A stretch of DNA of 64,000 nt, taken from the NCBI GenBank assembly GCA_900469955.1, contig UBYX01000011.1:1-64000 (forward strand), read 5' to 3'. The notes beneath the pieces were generated by a model. It saw only the letters and a program-made list of their open reading frames with translations, was not told the origin of the DNA and made no database searches. Below, in pieces: positions 20,560 through 30,434 of the stretch (the stretch's first letter is position 1; every line of letters starts with the position of its first letter). The DNA is from Hyphomicrobiales bacterium (GTDB lineage: Bacteria; Pseudomonadota; Alphaproteobacteria; Rhizobiales; Rhizobiaceae). The translations under genes were made by a program, and so were the position numbers.

Positions 20560-21158
20560 TCGTCGTCGGTCTCACAGGCTCCATCGGCATGGGCAAATCC
20601 ACGACCGCAAAAATATTTGCGGAGGAGGGCGTGCCGGTAAATGATTCCGACGCCGTCGTTCATGATCTTTACCGTAGCGATGCCGTGGCGCCCATAGGCA
20701 CGGCCTTTCCCGGTACGATCAGAGAAGGCGTCGTTGATCGACAGGAACTGTCGCGCCAGCTTTCCGCCGCGCCCGAAAAATTCCAGGTTCTCGAGGCGAT
20801 CGTTCACCCGCTGGTACGCCAGCGCGAGGTTATGTTTCTGGACCGTCACCGGCGGTCGGAGACGGATATCGTCGTCCTCGACATCCCGCTGCTTTTCGAG
20901 GTCAAAGGCGAAGAGAGGGTGGATGTGGTAGTGGTTGTCACCTGTGATCCACAGATCCAGCGGGCAAGGGTACTTGCGCGCCCCGGCATGACCGAGGAAA
21001 AATTGGCGATGATTCGCTCCCGCCAACTGCCCGATGCCGAGAAACGCAAAAGAGCCGACTTTCTTATCGACACCGGCCTTGGGCTTGAGATGGCGAGGGC
21101 AAGAGTGCGGGAAATTATCGCCTCTTTAAGAGCCGGAAAGACGAGCGAGCATGCGTGA
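20556..21158 (+). CDS. coaE: Dephospho-CoA kinase
   Basis: CoaE (200 aa) carries out the last step of coenzyme A synthesis. Its P-loop [12 protein letters not shown] occupies residues 5-16, followed by [12 protein letters not shown] and the LID region [15 protein letters not shown]. The frame extends upstream to 20484, but [15 protein letters not shown] at 20556 is the family start and gives an ATGA overlap with aroE. The dnaQ start lies 8 bases inside its end. Confidence 0.94.
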   Translation: MIVVGLTGSIGMGKSTTAKIFAEEGVPVNDSDAVVHDLYRSDAVAPIGTAFPGTIREGVVDRQELSRQLSAAPEKFQVLEAIVHPLVRQREVMFLDRHRRSETDIVVLDIPLLFEVKGEERVDVVVVVTCDPQIQRARVLARPGMTEEKLAMIRSRQLPDAEKRKRADFLIDTGLGLEMARARVREIIASLRAGKTSEHA

Positions 21159-21855
21159 GATTATCTTCGACACGGAAACCACCGGCCTCGAAACCCGCTT
21201 CGACCGTGTGATCGAAATCGGCGGCATCGAGCTGATCAACAATTTTCCGACAGGCAAGACCCTGCATCTCTACATCAATCCTGGTGACCGGAAGGTCCAT
21301 CCGGATGCACTGGCGGTGCACGGCATCACCGACGAGTTCCTGAAGGACAAGCCGGGTTTTGCGGATGTTGCCCAGCAGATCGTCGAATTTTTCGACGGTG
21401 CCAAATGGATCGCCCATAATGCCAACTTCGATATCGGCTTCATCAACGCCGAGTTCGAAAGGATCGGGCTGCCTCCGGTGCAGACCGACCGTGTGGTCGA
21501 TACACTCGCCCTGGCTCGCCGCAAGCATCCTATGGGTCCGAACTCGCTGGACGCGCTTTGCCGCCGCTACGGCATCGACAACACCCACCGCACCAAGCAC
21601 GGCGCGCTCCTCGACTCCGAGCTTCTGGCGGAAGTCTATATTGAAATGACGGGTGGCCGTCAGGCTGCCCTCGGCTTGATGGGTAGCGAACGATCGACGA
21701 CCGTGATCGAGGTGGACGAAATCGTGGTGACGGCCGTCGGCCGGCCGAGGCCTTTGCCGAACAGGTTGACGGAAGCGGAGATCGAGGCACATGCCGCCAT
21801 GGTGGCCTCGCTCAAGGACAAGGCGCTCTGGCTCAGGTACAAGTCCGCCGAATAA
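21151..21855 (+). CDS. dnaQ: DNA polymerase III epsilon subunit (3'-5' proofreading exonuclease)
   Basis: The 234-aa protein has the DEDDh exonuclease motifs: Exo I IFDTETTGLE at residues 4-13, Exo II HNANFDIGFI near 90, and Exo III HGALLDSELL near 150. It proofreads for the replicative polymerase. A C-terminal tail after residue 180 probably binds the alpha subunit. It is the last gene of the maf-aroE-coaE-dnaQ unit and ends at a strong hairpin shared with secB. Confidence 0.94.
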   Translation: MREIIFDTETTGLETRFDRVIEIGGIELINNFPTGKTLHLYINPGDRKVHPDALAVHGITDEFLKDKPGFADVAQQIVEFFDGAKWIAHNANFDIGFINAEFERIGLPPVQTDRVVDTLALARRKHPMGPNSLDALCRRYGIDNTHRTKHGALLDSELLAEVYIEMTGGRQAALGLMGSERSTTVIEVDEIVVTAVGRPRPLPNRLTEAEIEAHAAMVASLKDKALWLRYKSAE

Positions 21856-21857
21856 AA

Positions 21858-21889
21858 AAACCCGGGTTTAAGCCCGGGTTTCTTTTTTT
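21858..21889. terminator. Bidirectional terminator between dnaQ and secB
   Basis: A 9-bp stem (21858-21866 with 21873-21881, loop of 6) lies between the convergent genes. An A run precedes it and a T run follows it, so it has a U tract in both directions. It can end both the dnaQ and the secB transcripts. Confidence 0.9.
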
Positions 21890-21904
21890 ACGAGACACGA
21901 TGGA

Positions 21905-22381
21905 TCAGCTGTTCAGCGCCTGGACCTTCGAGCGAGCCTGTTCCTCGGCCATACGCTGCGAGAACATCTGGGCGAAATCGATCGGGTCGATCATCAGCGG
22001 CGGGAACCCGCCGTTGCGGGTGACGTCGGCGACGATCTGGCGGGCGAAGGGGAAAAGCAGCCGCGGGCACTCGATGAAGAGCAGCGGCAGCATGTGTTCC
22101 TGTGGGAAGCCGGTGATGCGGAAAACGCCGCCGTAAACCAGTTCCGCTGCAAAAACCACCTTGTCGCCATCCTTGGCTTCGGCGTTCAGCGTCAGCACCA
22201 CGTCGAAATCGGCGTCGGAAAGCGGATTGGCGTTGACATTGACGTTGATCGTGATGCCGGGAGCCTTGTCGCGGGCCTGCAGCGAACGCGGCGCGCCGGG
22301 ATTCTCGAACGAGAGATCCTTCGTATACTGTGCCAGGATGTTGATGGACGGCTGGGCCGTCTGGTTGTTTTCGTCTGCCAT
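21905..22381 (-). CDS. secB: Protein-export chaperone SecB
   Basis: SecB (158 aa) keeps preproteins unfolded and delivers them to SecA. The sequence has the family pattern: [20 protein letters not shown] near the N terminus, the acidic SecA-contact region, [52 protein letters not shown], and a polar tail. Length is standard. It is a single gene, convergent with dnaQ and followed on its 5' side by fxsA in the same direction about 85 bases away. Confidence 0.95.
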   Translation of the reverse strand: MADENNQTAQPSINILAQYTKDLSFENPGAPRSLQARDKAPGITINVNVNANPLSDADFDVVLTLNAEAKDGDKVVFAAELVYGGVFRITGFPQEHMLPLLFIECPRLLFPFARQIVADVTRNGGFPPLMIDPIDFAQMFSQRMAEEQARSKVQALNS

Positions 22382-22466
22382 TGGGACTTCCTCGAGGCTC
22401 TGGAACGTTGAGGCCCTCTAACATTTCGGAATATGCCTTACAACCCTGGCAAACTACCGGCTCCGT

Positions 22467-22994
22467 TCAAGGTTCCCGACTTTTGGGTCCTGCCCAGGGA
22501 GAAGAGGAGCCGGAGCCCGAAGAATTGCCGTCGCGGTGGAAATCCTCCTCGTCGAGATCGACGACCGGACCCGGCTTCTGGCCGGCCGGCCCCGTTCGGC
22601 CGCCGTCGTAGTGATGGCCGGTCGAACGTGATGTGCGGACCACGACGATCCGGCGGCCGATCAGCGACCAGAGGAAGCTGCGGACGAATGGAATGAAAAG
22701 CGCCAGTCCGATGATGTCGGTCAGGAAGCCCGGCAGCAGAAGCAGGATGCCGGCGACGACGATCATCGCGCCGTCCACCAGGGTGCGCCCGGGCATCCGT
22801 CCTTCGCGGCTTTCGGCCGAGATCTGTTTGAGGATCTGCATGCCCTGGCTGCGGAGCAGGAAAGCACCGAGGATCGCGGTGCCGACCACCAGGCCCAGTG
22901 TCACCCACAGCCCGAGGGCCCGGCCGACAAGGACAAAACCGGTAATTTCGGCCAGCGGCCACAGAAGAAGAATCGGCAGTAGAAAGAAACGCAT
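22467..22994 (-). CDS. fxsA: FxsA-family membrane protein
   Basis: The 175-aa protein contains the FxsA domain over residues 1-125, with about three to four hydrophobic segments (5-24, 28-50, 75-107). LRSQGMQILKQISAESREGRMPGRTLVDGAMIVVAGILLLLPGFLTDIIGLALFIP is the typical core. In E. coli FxsA overproduction relieves F-plasmid exclusion of phage T7; its cell role is not known. The C terminus is a polar tail. The gene points toward secB and is divergent from timA. Confidence 0.85.
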   Translation of the reverse strand: MRFFLLPILLLWPLAEITGFVLVGRALGLWVTLGLVVGTAILGAFLLRSQGMQILKQISAESREGRMPGRTLVDGAMIVVAGILLLLPGFLTDIIGLALFIPFVRSFLWSLIGRRIVVVRTSRSTGHHYDGGRTGPAGQKPGPVVDLDEEDFHRDGNSSGSGSSSPWAGPKSREP

Positions 22995-23118
22995 GATGTT
23001 CCCTGTTTTATTATCACCCGGCGTCGATCGAGACTGACGCCTTCGCTATTTGAATGATGGGCGGATGCGGACTATATGAGAAGCTGTACCAACGATTTAA
23101 ACGGCATTGCGGGTCAAT

Positions 23119-23817
23119 ATGGGTTCCAACGACTTTATAACACTCTTTTTCCTCGTCGCCGCGGTGCTGATCTTCCTGCAACTGCGCAGTGTGCTCGGCC
23201 GGCGGACGGGAAACGAGAAACCGCCGTTCGACCCCTACAGCCCGCGAGATGTGGCCAAGAATCCGGGCGGGGACGACAGTAAGGTTGTGACCTTGCCCCG
23301 CCGTGATGCTTCCGATGATGAACAGCGTTATGTGGACATCGATGCGGTTGCCAAACCCGACACGCCGCTCAATGCCGCACTTCGGGAGATTTTGAGGGCA
23401 GATCCGTCCTTCCGGCCTCGCGACTTCCTGAATGGTGCGCGAATGGCCTATGAGATGGTCGTCATGGCGTTTGCCGATGGCGACCGCAAGACGCTCAAAG
23501 GTCTGCTCTCGAAGGAAGTCTATGAAGGTTTCGATGCGGCGATCTCCGAACGCGAAGCGAGAGGAGAGGTGGTGAAATCCACATTTGTCGGGATCGACAA
23601 ATCGGACATCACCCATGCTGCCATCAAGGATTCCGAGACGCAGATCACGATACGGATCGTCAGCCAGCTGATCTCCGCCACCTACGACAAGGCCGGTACG
23701 CTGATTGATGGTGATCAGGAGACGGTGGCCGAGGTCACGGACATCTGGACCTTCGCCCGCGACATCCGTTCCCGCGACCCGAATTGGAAGCTGGTCGCCA
23801 CCGAATCCGAGCAATGA
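23119..23817 (+). CDS. timA: Tim44/TimA-family membrane-anchored protein
   Basis: The 232-aa protein has an N-terminal membrane segment (residues 6-22, ITLFFLVAAVLIFLQL), a polar linker, and a Tim44-like domain from about residue 90 (FRPRDFLNGARMAYEMVVMAFADGDRKTLKGLLSKEVYEGF). The family is related to mitochondrial Tim44; its bacterial role is poorly defined. A TTG four codons earlier is a less likely start than the ATG at 23119. It overlaps mltA by 4 bases and heads a timA-mltA-smr-xre unit. Confidence 0.8.
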   Translation: MGSNDFITLFFLVAAVLIFLQLRSVLGRRTGNEKPPFDPYSPRDVAKNPGGDDSKVVTLPRRDASDDEQRYVDIDAVAKPDTPLNAALREILRADPSFRPRDFLNGARMAYEMVVMAFADGDRKTLKGLLSKEVYEGFDAAISEREARGEVVKSTFVGIDKSDITHAAIKDSETQITIRIVSQLISATYDKAGTLIDGDQETVAEVTDIWTFARDIRSRDPNWKLVATESEQ

Positions 23818-24932
23818 CGGACGGCTCTGCTGGTTACACGCTGAGGCGGGTTCCCTTCTCCGATCTGGCAGGATGGGAGGAGGACGACCCGCGGGCGCTT
23901 TTTCCCGGAATGCGGGCGTGTCTCGAGCATATCCTCAAGGTAAAGCCTTATCGTACCGGCTCGCTCGGCTTGACCGCGGGCGATCTGGCGACGTTCTTTG
24001 AAAAGGCAGGCGACAGTCCTTCCGATGCGGCGTCGGCTCGCGCTTTCTTCGAAACTCACTGCATTCCGTTTCTGATCGCCAGGCAAGATGGTCGCCGGGG
24101 TTTCGTAACAGCCTTTTACGAGCCGGAAGTCGAGGTCTCGGAGACATCCGACGAGACATGGCACCATCCTTTCTATTACCGCCCCCCGGACTTGATCGAC
24201 CTTGACGCCGCCAACCGGCCCTCGGGAATGGACTCCGGCTACATGTTCGCGCGTCAGACTGGAGCAGGCATCACCCCCTATCCAGACCGTGGCGAGATAG
24301 ACCGTGGTTTCCTCGCAGGGCGAGGCCTTGAGATTGCCTTCGCCAGATCGAAAGTGGACGTGTTCTTCGCTCATGTGCAAGGCGCGGCGCGTCTGAGATA
24401 TCCGGATGGAAGGGTCAGACGGATCACCTATGCCGCGAAGGCGGGCCACCCGTTTTCACCGATCGGAAAGCTTCTGATCGATCGTGGTGAAATCGATCCG
24501 GCGACGGTTTCGATGCAGAGCATCCGAGGCTGGCTGGAGCGGAATCCGGCTAAGGTCGATGAAGTCCTGTGGCATAATCGCTCCTATATCTTTTTCCGAG
24601 AGGCGGATGTTTCCGATCCCTCGCTCGGGCCCGTCGCGGCGGCCAAGGTGCCGCTGATCGCCGGCCGCTCGCTGGCGGTGGATCGGCAGATACACACCTT
24701 CGGTTTTCCATTCTTTATTCGGTCCGAGACGCTCACCCATCTGGATGGCGGTAAGCCTTTCGGCCGGCTGATGCTCGCTCTCGATACCGGATCGGCAATC
24801 GTCGGTCCCTCGCGCGGCGACATTTTTACCGGTTCGGGTTTCGAGGCGGGCGAGCTGGCCGGTACGGTTCGCAATGAAGCCGATTTCTATATCCTCGTCC
24901 CGAGGCATCTGGCGGACGGGTTCGGCGGATGA
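23814..24932 (+). CDS. mltA: Membrane-bound lytic murein transglycosylase A
   Basis: This 372-aa MltA-family protein cleaves peptidoglycan to 1,6-anhydromuropeptides. The barwin-like MltA domain (GFVTAFYEPEVEVS near residue 100; RITYAAKAGHPFSPIGKLLIDRGEI; WLERNP; NRSYIFFRE) is followed by the C-terminal 3D domain with LDTGSAIVGPSRGDIFTGSG. Catalytic Asp residues lie in that last part in the family. I see no signal peptide or lipobox at the N terminus from either candidate start, which is odd for a periplasmic enzyme. Confidence 0.88.
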   Translation: MTDGSAGYTLRRVPFSDLAGWEEDDPRALFPGMRACLEHILKVKPYRTGSLGLTAGDLATFFEKAGDSPSDAASARAFFETHCIPFLIARQDGRRGFVTAFYEPEVEVSETSDETWHHPFYYRPPDLIDLDAANRPSGMDSGYMFARQTGAGITPYPDRGEIDRGFLAGRGLEIAFARSKVDVFFAHVQGAARLRYPDGRVRRITYAAKAGHPFSPIGKLLIDRGEIDPATVSMQSIRGWLERNPAKVDEVLWHNRSYIFFREADVSDPSLGPVAAAKVPLIAGRSLAVDRQIHTFGFPFFIRSETLTHLDGGKPFGRLMLALDTGSAIVGPSRGDIFTGSGFEAGELAGTVRNEADFYILVPRHLADGFGG

Positions 24933-25501
24933 AGGGCGGCCGCAAACTCGATCCGGAAGAACGAATTCTCTGGGGCAAGGTAGCGAAATCCGCGCGCGCC
25001 TTGCCGGGGCGGATGAAGGAAATTCTCGAGTTCGAGGAGCAGGAAGCTTCCAGACTCATTGCCGAGCAGCCAGCCAGGCCGAAAGCAGCGCCTTTGCCGG
25101 AAAATCCGGTCGCTGAAACGGTAAAGCCGAAACGTGCCGCCAGAATTCATCATCCGCTCGAAAAACCGGTCAAGAAGAAGCTCGCCAAGGGACGGCTGCC
25201 GATCGAGGCGCGGCTCGATCTTCACGGTCTTTTTCAGGGCGAGGCCCATGACCTGCTGCTCGATTTCCTGCTCCGCGCTCATGAGCGGGGCCTTCGCCAC
25301 GTGCTGGTCATCACCGGAAAAGGCAGCTCGATGGGGAGCGAAGGCGCGTTGCGCCGCGCGGTACCGCTCTGGTTTTCAAAAGCGGAATTCCGGTTTCTGA
25401 TATCCTCTTACGAGTGGGCGGCCCGGCACCATGGCGGGGAGGGTGCCATGTACGTCCGTCTTGCCCGTAGCCGGGCAGCCAATGGGGAAGATCGGGAATG
25501 A
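24929..25501 (+). CDS. Smr domain protein
   Basis: The 190-aa protein has a charged N-terminal half and a Smr domain from about residue 88: RLDLHGLFQGEAHDLLLDFLLRAHERGLRHVLVITGKGS. The LDLHG motif and the GKG loop are those of the small MutS-related domain, which in some members is a nuclease. A role in DNA or RNA processing is inferred only. Start and stop overlap mltA and xre by 4 bases each. Confidence 0.85.
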   Translation: MKGGRKLDPEERILWGKVAKSARALPGRMKEILEFEEQEASRLIAEQPARPKAAPLPENPVAETVKPKRAARIHHPLEKPVKKKLAKGRLPIEARLDLHGLFQGEAHDLLLDFLLRAHERGLRHVLVITGKGSSMGSEGALRRAVPLWFSKAEFRFLISSYEWAARHHGGEGAMYVRLARSRAANGEDRE

Positions 25502-25863
25502 CGCCGTTCGGTCAGGCGCTTCGCGAACTTCGCCGCCGCAGAGGCATTACCCAACGGATGCTGGCGGAGGCGATCGGTGTCACGCCGGCCTATCTGTCGG
25601 CACTTGAGCACGGGCGGCGCGGCAAACCAACCTTCGAGCTCCTGCAAAGAATTGCCGGCTATTTCAATATTATCTGGGATGAGGCGGAAGAGTTGTTCGG
25701 GCTCGCCGAGGATTCCCGTCCCAAGGTAGTTCTGGATACATCCGGCATGCCGGCGCCCTACACGGCCTTCGCCAACCACCTTGCGCAACGGATTCGCACT
25801 TTGGCGCCGGACGTGATAGAAGAAATGGACATGCTGATGAAGAAAAACCCTCCTCAGGATTGA
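25498..25863 (+). CDS. XRE-family helix-turn-helix regulator
   Basis: The 121-aa protein has an N-terminal Cro/CI-type helix-turn-helix (residues 4-60: FGQALRELRRRRGITQRMLAEAIGVTPAYLSALEHGRRGKP). The C-terminal half has no motif I recognise. It is translationally coupled to the smr gene and lies upstream of gyrB in the same direction. Its targets are unknown; autoregulation of the timA unit is possible but not shown. Confidence 0.85.
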   Translation: MTPFGQALRELRRRRGITQRMLAEAIGVTPAYLSALEHGRRGKPTFELLQRIAGYFNIIWDEAEELFGLAEDSRPKVVLDTSGMPAPYTAFANHLAQRIRTLAPDVIEEMDMLMKKNPPQD

Positions 25864-28437
<2,574 letters not shown>

Positions 28438-28460
28438 CCATTCGGCAACCACACCAAAGA

Positions 28461-28495
28461 AAAAGCGGCGCCCTTAGGAGCGCCGCTTTTTCTTT
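28461..28495 (+). terminator. Rho-independent terminator of gyrB
   Basis: An 11-bp G+C-rich stem (28461-28471 with 28480-28490) is followed by TCTTT on the plus strand and preceded by A residues. It lies 24 bases after the gyrB stop codon. Confidence 0.9.
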
Positions 28496-28509
28496 GTCCA
28501 GATCAAAAA

Positions 28510-28525
28510 TGTTTCACGTGAATCT
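28510..28525. other. parS site 1 of a mirrored pair after gyrB
   Basis: TGTTTCACGTGAATCT matches parS at 14 of 16 positions. Its first 15 bases are the exact reverse complement of positions 28540-28554. It is about 10.4 kb from the candidate oriC, in non-coding DNA. Confidence 0.8.
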
Positions 28526-28529
28526 TTCC

Positions 28530-28538
28530 TGTGGATAG
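28530..28538 (-). other. DnaA-box-like sequence between two parS sites
   Basis: The minus strand reads CTATCCACA, one mismatch from the DnaA box TTATCCACA and closer to it than the boxes in the hemE gap. It sits in the 15-base spacer between two inverted parS-like sites. Functional binding is a guess. Confidence 0.4.
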
Positions 28539-28554
28539 GGATTCACGTGAAACA
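28539..28554. other. parS site 2 of a mirrored pair after gyrB
   Basis: GGATTCACGTGAAACA matches parS at 14 of 16 positions. The same 16-mer occurs again at 32298-32313. With the site at 28510 it forms a 15-base perfect inverted repeat around a 15-base spacer. Confidence 0.8.
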
Positions 28555-28580
28555 ATTCTTAAACCTCAGGATCGTGACCC

Positions 28581-29180
28581 TCACGGCTCTCCGGTGAATT
28601 TGCCTTCGAAAGCAATTTCGGAAACCGGCTTTCGCTTGCTGGGGAATTCCCGTTCGGCAAGGTCGTCAGGAAGGGTGCTGCGATCGGCGATCCGGCCGAT
28701 CGCAGCCGCCGCCTCTACCCGGTATCCTTCCGGAACGCCAAGTACCTCGACTGCCTTTTCCTTGTCGAAACCTTCCATGCCGTGGGCGTGATAGCCGAGT
28801 TTCATCGTCTGGCAGATCACGGAGAACCAGGCAGCACCGGTATCGTAGGAGTGGGTATAGGCGGGCTTCCGGTCCCCATCCTTGGAAATCCGATAGCTTT
28901 TCGAAACGACGAACATCAGCGCGGCGGCGTTCTTCGCCCAGCGCTGATTGCCGGGAGTGAGAATGTCGACGAAACCCGGAAACGAGGCGGTACCCCGAAG
29001 TGCGTAGATGAATCGCCAAGGCTGGTTGTTGCCGGAAGACGGTGCCCAATGTGCGGCGTCCAGGATCGTCAGCATCGTTTCCTGGCTAATTGTCTCTTCG
29101 GTGAAAGCCCGCGGTGACCATCGATCCAGAAAAAAGGTGTCGATGGGAAACTCGGATTGTCGGGAATTGCTATCGGTCAT
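28581..29180 (-). CDS. Nitroreductase-family flavoprotein
   Basis: The 199-aa protein belongs to the FMN-dependent nitroreductase family. The N-terminal FLDRWSPRAFTEETIS and AAHWAPSSGNNQPWRFIYA (FMN-binding Arg and Ser region) are clear, and GYHAHGMEGFDKEKAVEVLGVPEGYRVEAAAAIG is the usual C-terminal part. The physiological substrate is unknown. The ATG at 29180 has AGAGAAG upstream and is preferred to one 7 codons earlier. It stands alone, convergent with gyrB and divergent from the FAH-family gene. Confidence 0.87.
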   Translation of the reverse strand: MTDSNSRQSEFPIDTFFLDRWSPRAFTEETISQETMLTILDAAHWAPSSGNNQPWRFIYALRGTASFPGFVDILTPGNQRWAKNAAALMFVVSKSYRISKDGDRKPAYTHSYDTGAAWFSVICQTMKLGYHAHGMEGFDKEKAVEVLGVPEGYRVEAAAAIGRIADRSTLPDDLAEREFPSKRKPVSEIAFEGKFTGEP

Positions 29181-29328
29181 GAACTTCTCTTGGTTTGGCA
29201 AACTGTCAAAGACATAGATAGTCGGCGGGCTGCCGCCGGCAACAGGTCACTTTACCCCTGAAACGGACGTGACAAGCAATGCCTCTTGATCCATAACGCA
29301 CCTTGTCTGACAACCGGAGGAAAATTCC

Positions 29329-30171
29329 TTGAAACTGATGCGCGTTGGTGAGCCGGGCCAGGAGAAGCCGGCAGTGGTCGATAGCAACGGCAAGATCCGT
29401 GACCTTTCAGGCCATGTGGCTGATATTGCTGGTTCCGCGATCTCACCGGAAGGCCTCGCCAAGATTGCGGCGATCGATCTGGAAAGTCTGCCCGAGCTTC
29501 AGCCGGACCGCATCGGCGCTTGTGTCGCCGGGACAGGCAAGTTCATCTGCATCGGTCTCAACTATTCCGACCATGCCGCTGAAACCGGCGCCACCGTTCC
29601 GCCGGAACCGGTCATCTTCATGAAGGCGACCTCCGCGATCTGCGGACCGAACGACGACGTCCTCATTCCGCGCGGCTCGGAAAAGACCGACTGGGAAGTC
29701 GAACTCGGCGTCGTGATCGGCAAGACCGCCAAATACGTCTCGGAAGCCGATGCCATGGATTACGTCGCCGGCTATTGCGTCAGCCATGACGTCTCCGAGC
29801 GCGCATTCCAGACGGAGCGTTCCGGCCAGTGGACAAAGGGCAAGTCCTGCGACACCTTCGGCCCCGTCGGCCCCTGGCTCGTCACCAAGGACGAGATCGC
29901 AAATCCGCAGAATCTCGGCATGTGGCTGAAGGTCAACGGCGAAACCATGCAGAACGGTTCTTCGAAAACCATGGTCTACGGCGTCGGTTATCTCGTTTCC
30001 TACCTCAGCCAGTTCATGTCGCTGCATCCGGGCGATATCATTTCCACCGGAACCCCTCCGGGTGTCGGCCTCGGCATGAAGCCGCCGCGCTTCCTGAAGG
30101 CCGGTGATGTTGTCGAGCTTGGCATCGAAGGCCTCGGCAGCCAACGCCAGACCTTTATCGCCGACGCATAA
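29329..30171 (+). CDS. Fumarylacetoacetate hydrolase-family protein
   Basis: The 280-aa protein has an N-terminal cap (MKLMRVGEPGQEKPAVVD) and the FAH catalytic domain from about residue 70: CIGLNYSDHAAETG, PVIFMKATSAICGPNDDVLIP, DWEVELGVVIGK (metal ligands Glu, Glu, Asp), and VSERAFQTERSGQWTKGKSCDTFGPVGPWLVT. Related enzymes cleave or decarboxylate 2-keto acids or act as ureidoglycolate lyase; I cannot choose among these. The start is TTG at 29329 with CGGAGG eight bases upstream. Ureidoglycolate lyase or a 2,4-diketo-3-deoxy-sugar hydrolase are possible. Confidence 0.85.
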   Translation: MKLMRVGEPGQEKPAVVDSNGKIRDLSGHVADIAGSAISPEGLAKIAAIDLESLPELQPDRIGACVAGTGKFICIGLNYSDHAAETGATVPPEPVIFMKATSAICGPNDDVLIPRGSEKTDWEVELGVVIGKTAKYVSEADAMDYVAGYCVSHDVSERAFQTERSGQWTKGKSCDTFGPVGPWLVTKDEIANPQNLGMWLKVNGETMQNGSSKTMVYGVGYLVSYLSQFMSLHPGDIISTGTPPGVGLGMKPPRFLKAGDVVELGIEGLGSQRQTFIADA

Positions 30172-30178
30172 TTGATCA

Positions 30179-30210
30179 AAGGACTCACATCGCCGGCGAT
30201 GTGAGTCCTT
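30179..30210. other. Perfect 32-bp palindrome after the FAH-family gene
   Basis: Positions 30179-30210 are exactly self-complementary, with the centre at CC|GG. It begins 7 bases after the stop codon. There is no T run on either side, so it is not a standard intrinsic terminator. It may still end transcription, stabilise an mRNA 3' end, or bind a protein. Confidence 0.6.
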
Positions 30211-30326
30211 AACCACCCGGATATCACGGAACCTTAAGGCTTACGCGCCATTCTATAGTGCACAGATGATCTGTGCTCGCCCGTCCCGCCTTTAGGCAAA
30301 TATCCAGCCGGTTTCTCCCCCACATG

Positions 30327-30337
30327 TTGCGTCGCAA
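30327..30337. promoter_or_regulatory. Possible PhaR/AniA operator upstream of phaZ
   Basis: TTGCGTCGCAA is a perfect 5-1-5 inverted repeat about 100 bases upstream of phaZ. PhaR-type repressors of polyhydroxybutyrate genes bind TGC-GCA palindromes. A second palindrome (CGAACC-GATT-GGTTCG, 30371-30386) lies closer to the gene. Both assignments are inference from sequence shape and context. Confidence 0.35.
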
Positions 30338-30434
30338 TAAAAAAGTGCTAGCCTGTTCCCCCGTAAATAACGAACCGATTGGTTCGATGCCCCTGCCGAA
30401 TGCTCTGTCGGAAATCAAGAAAGGTGGCACATCC

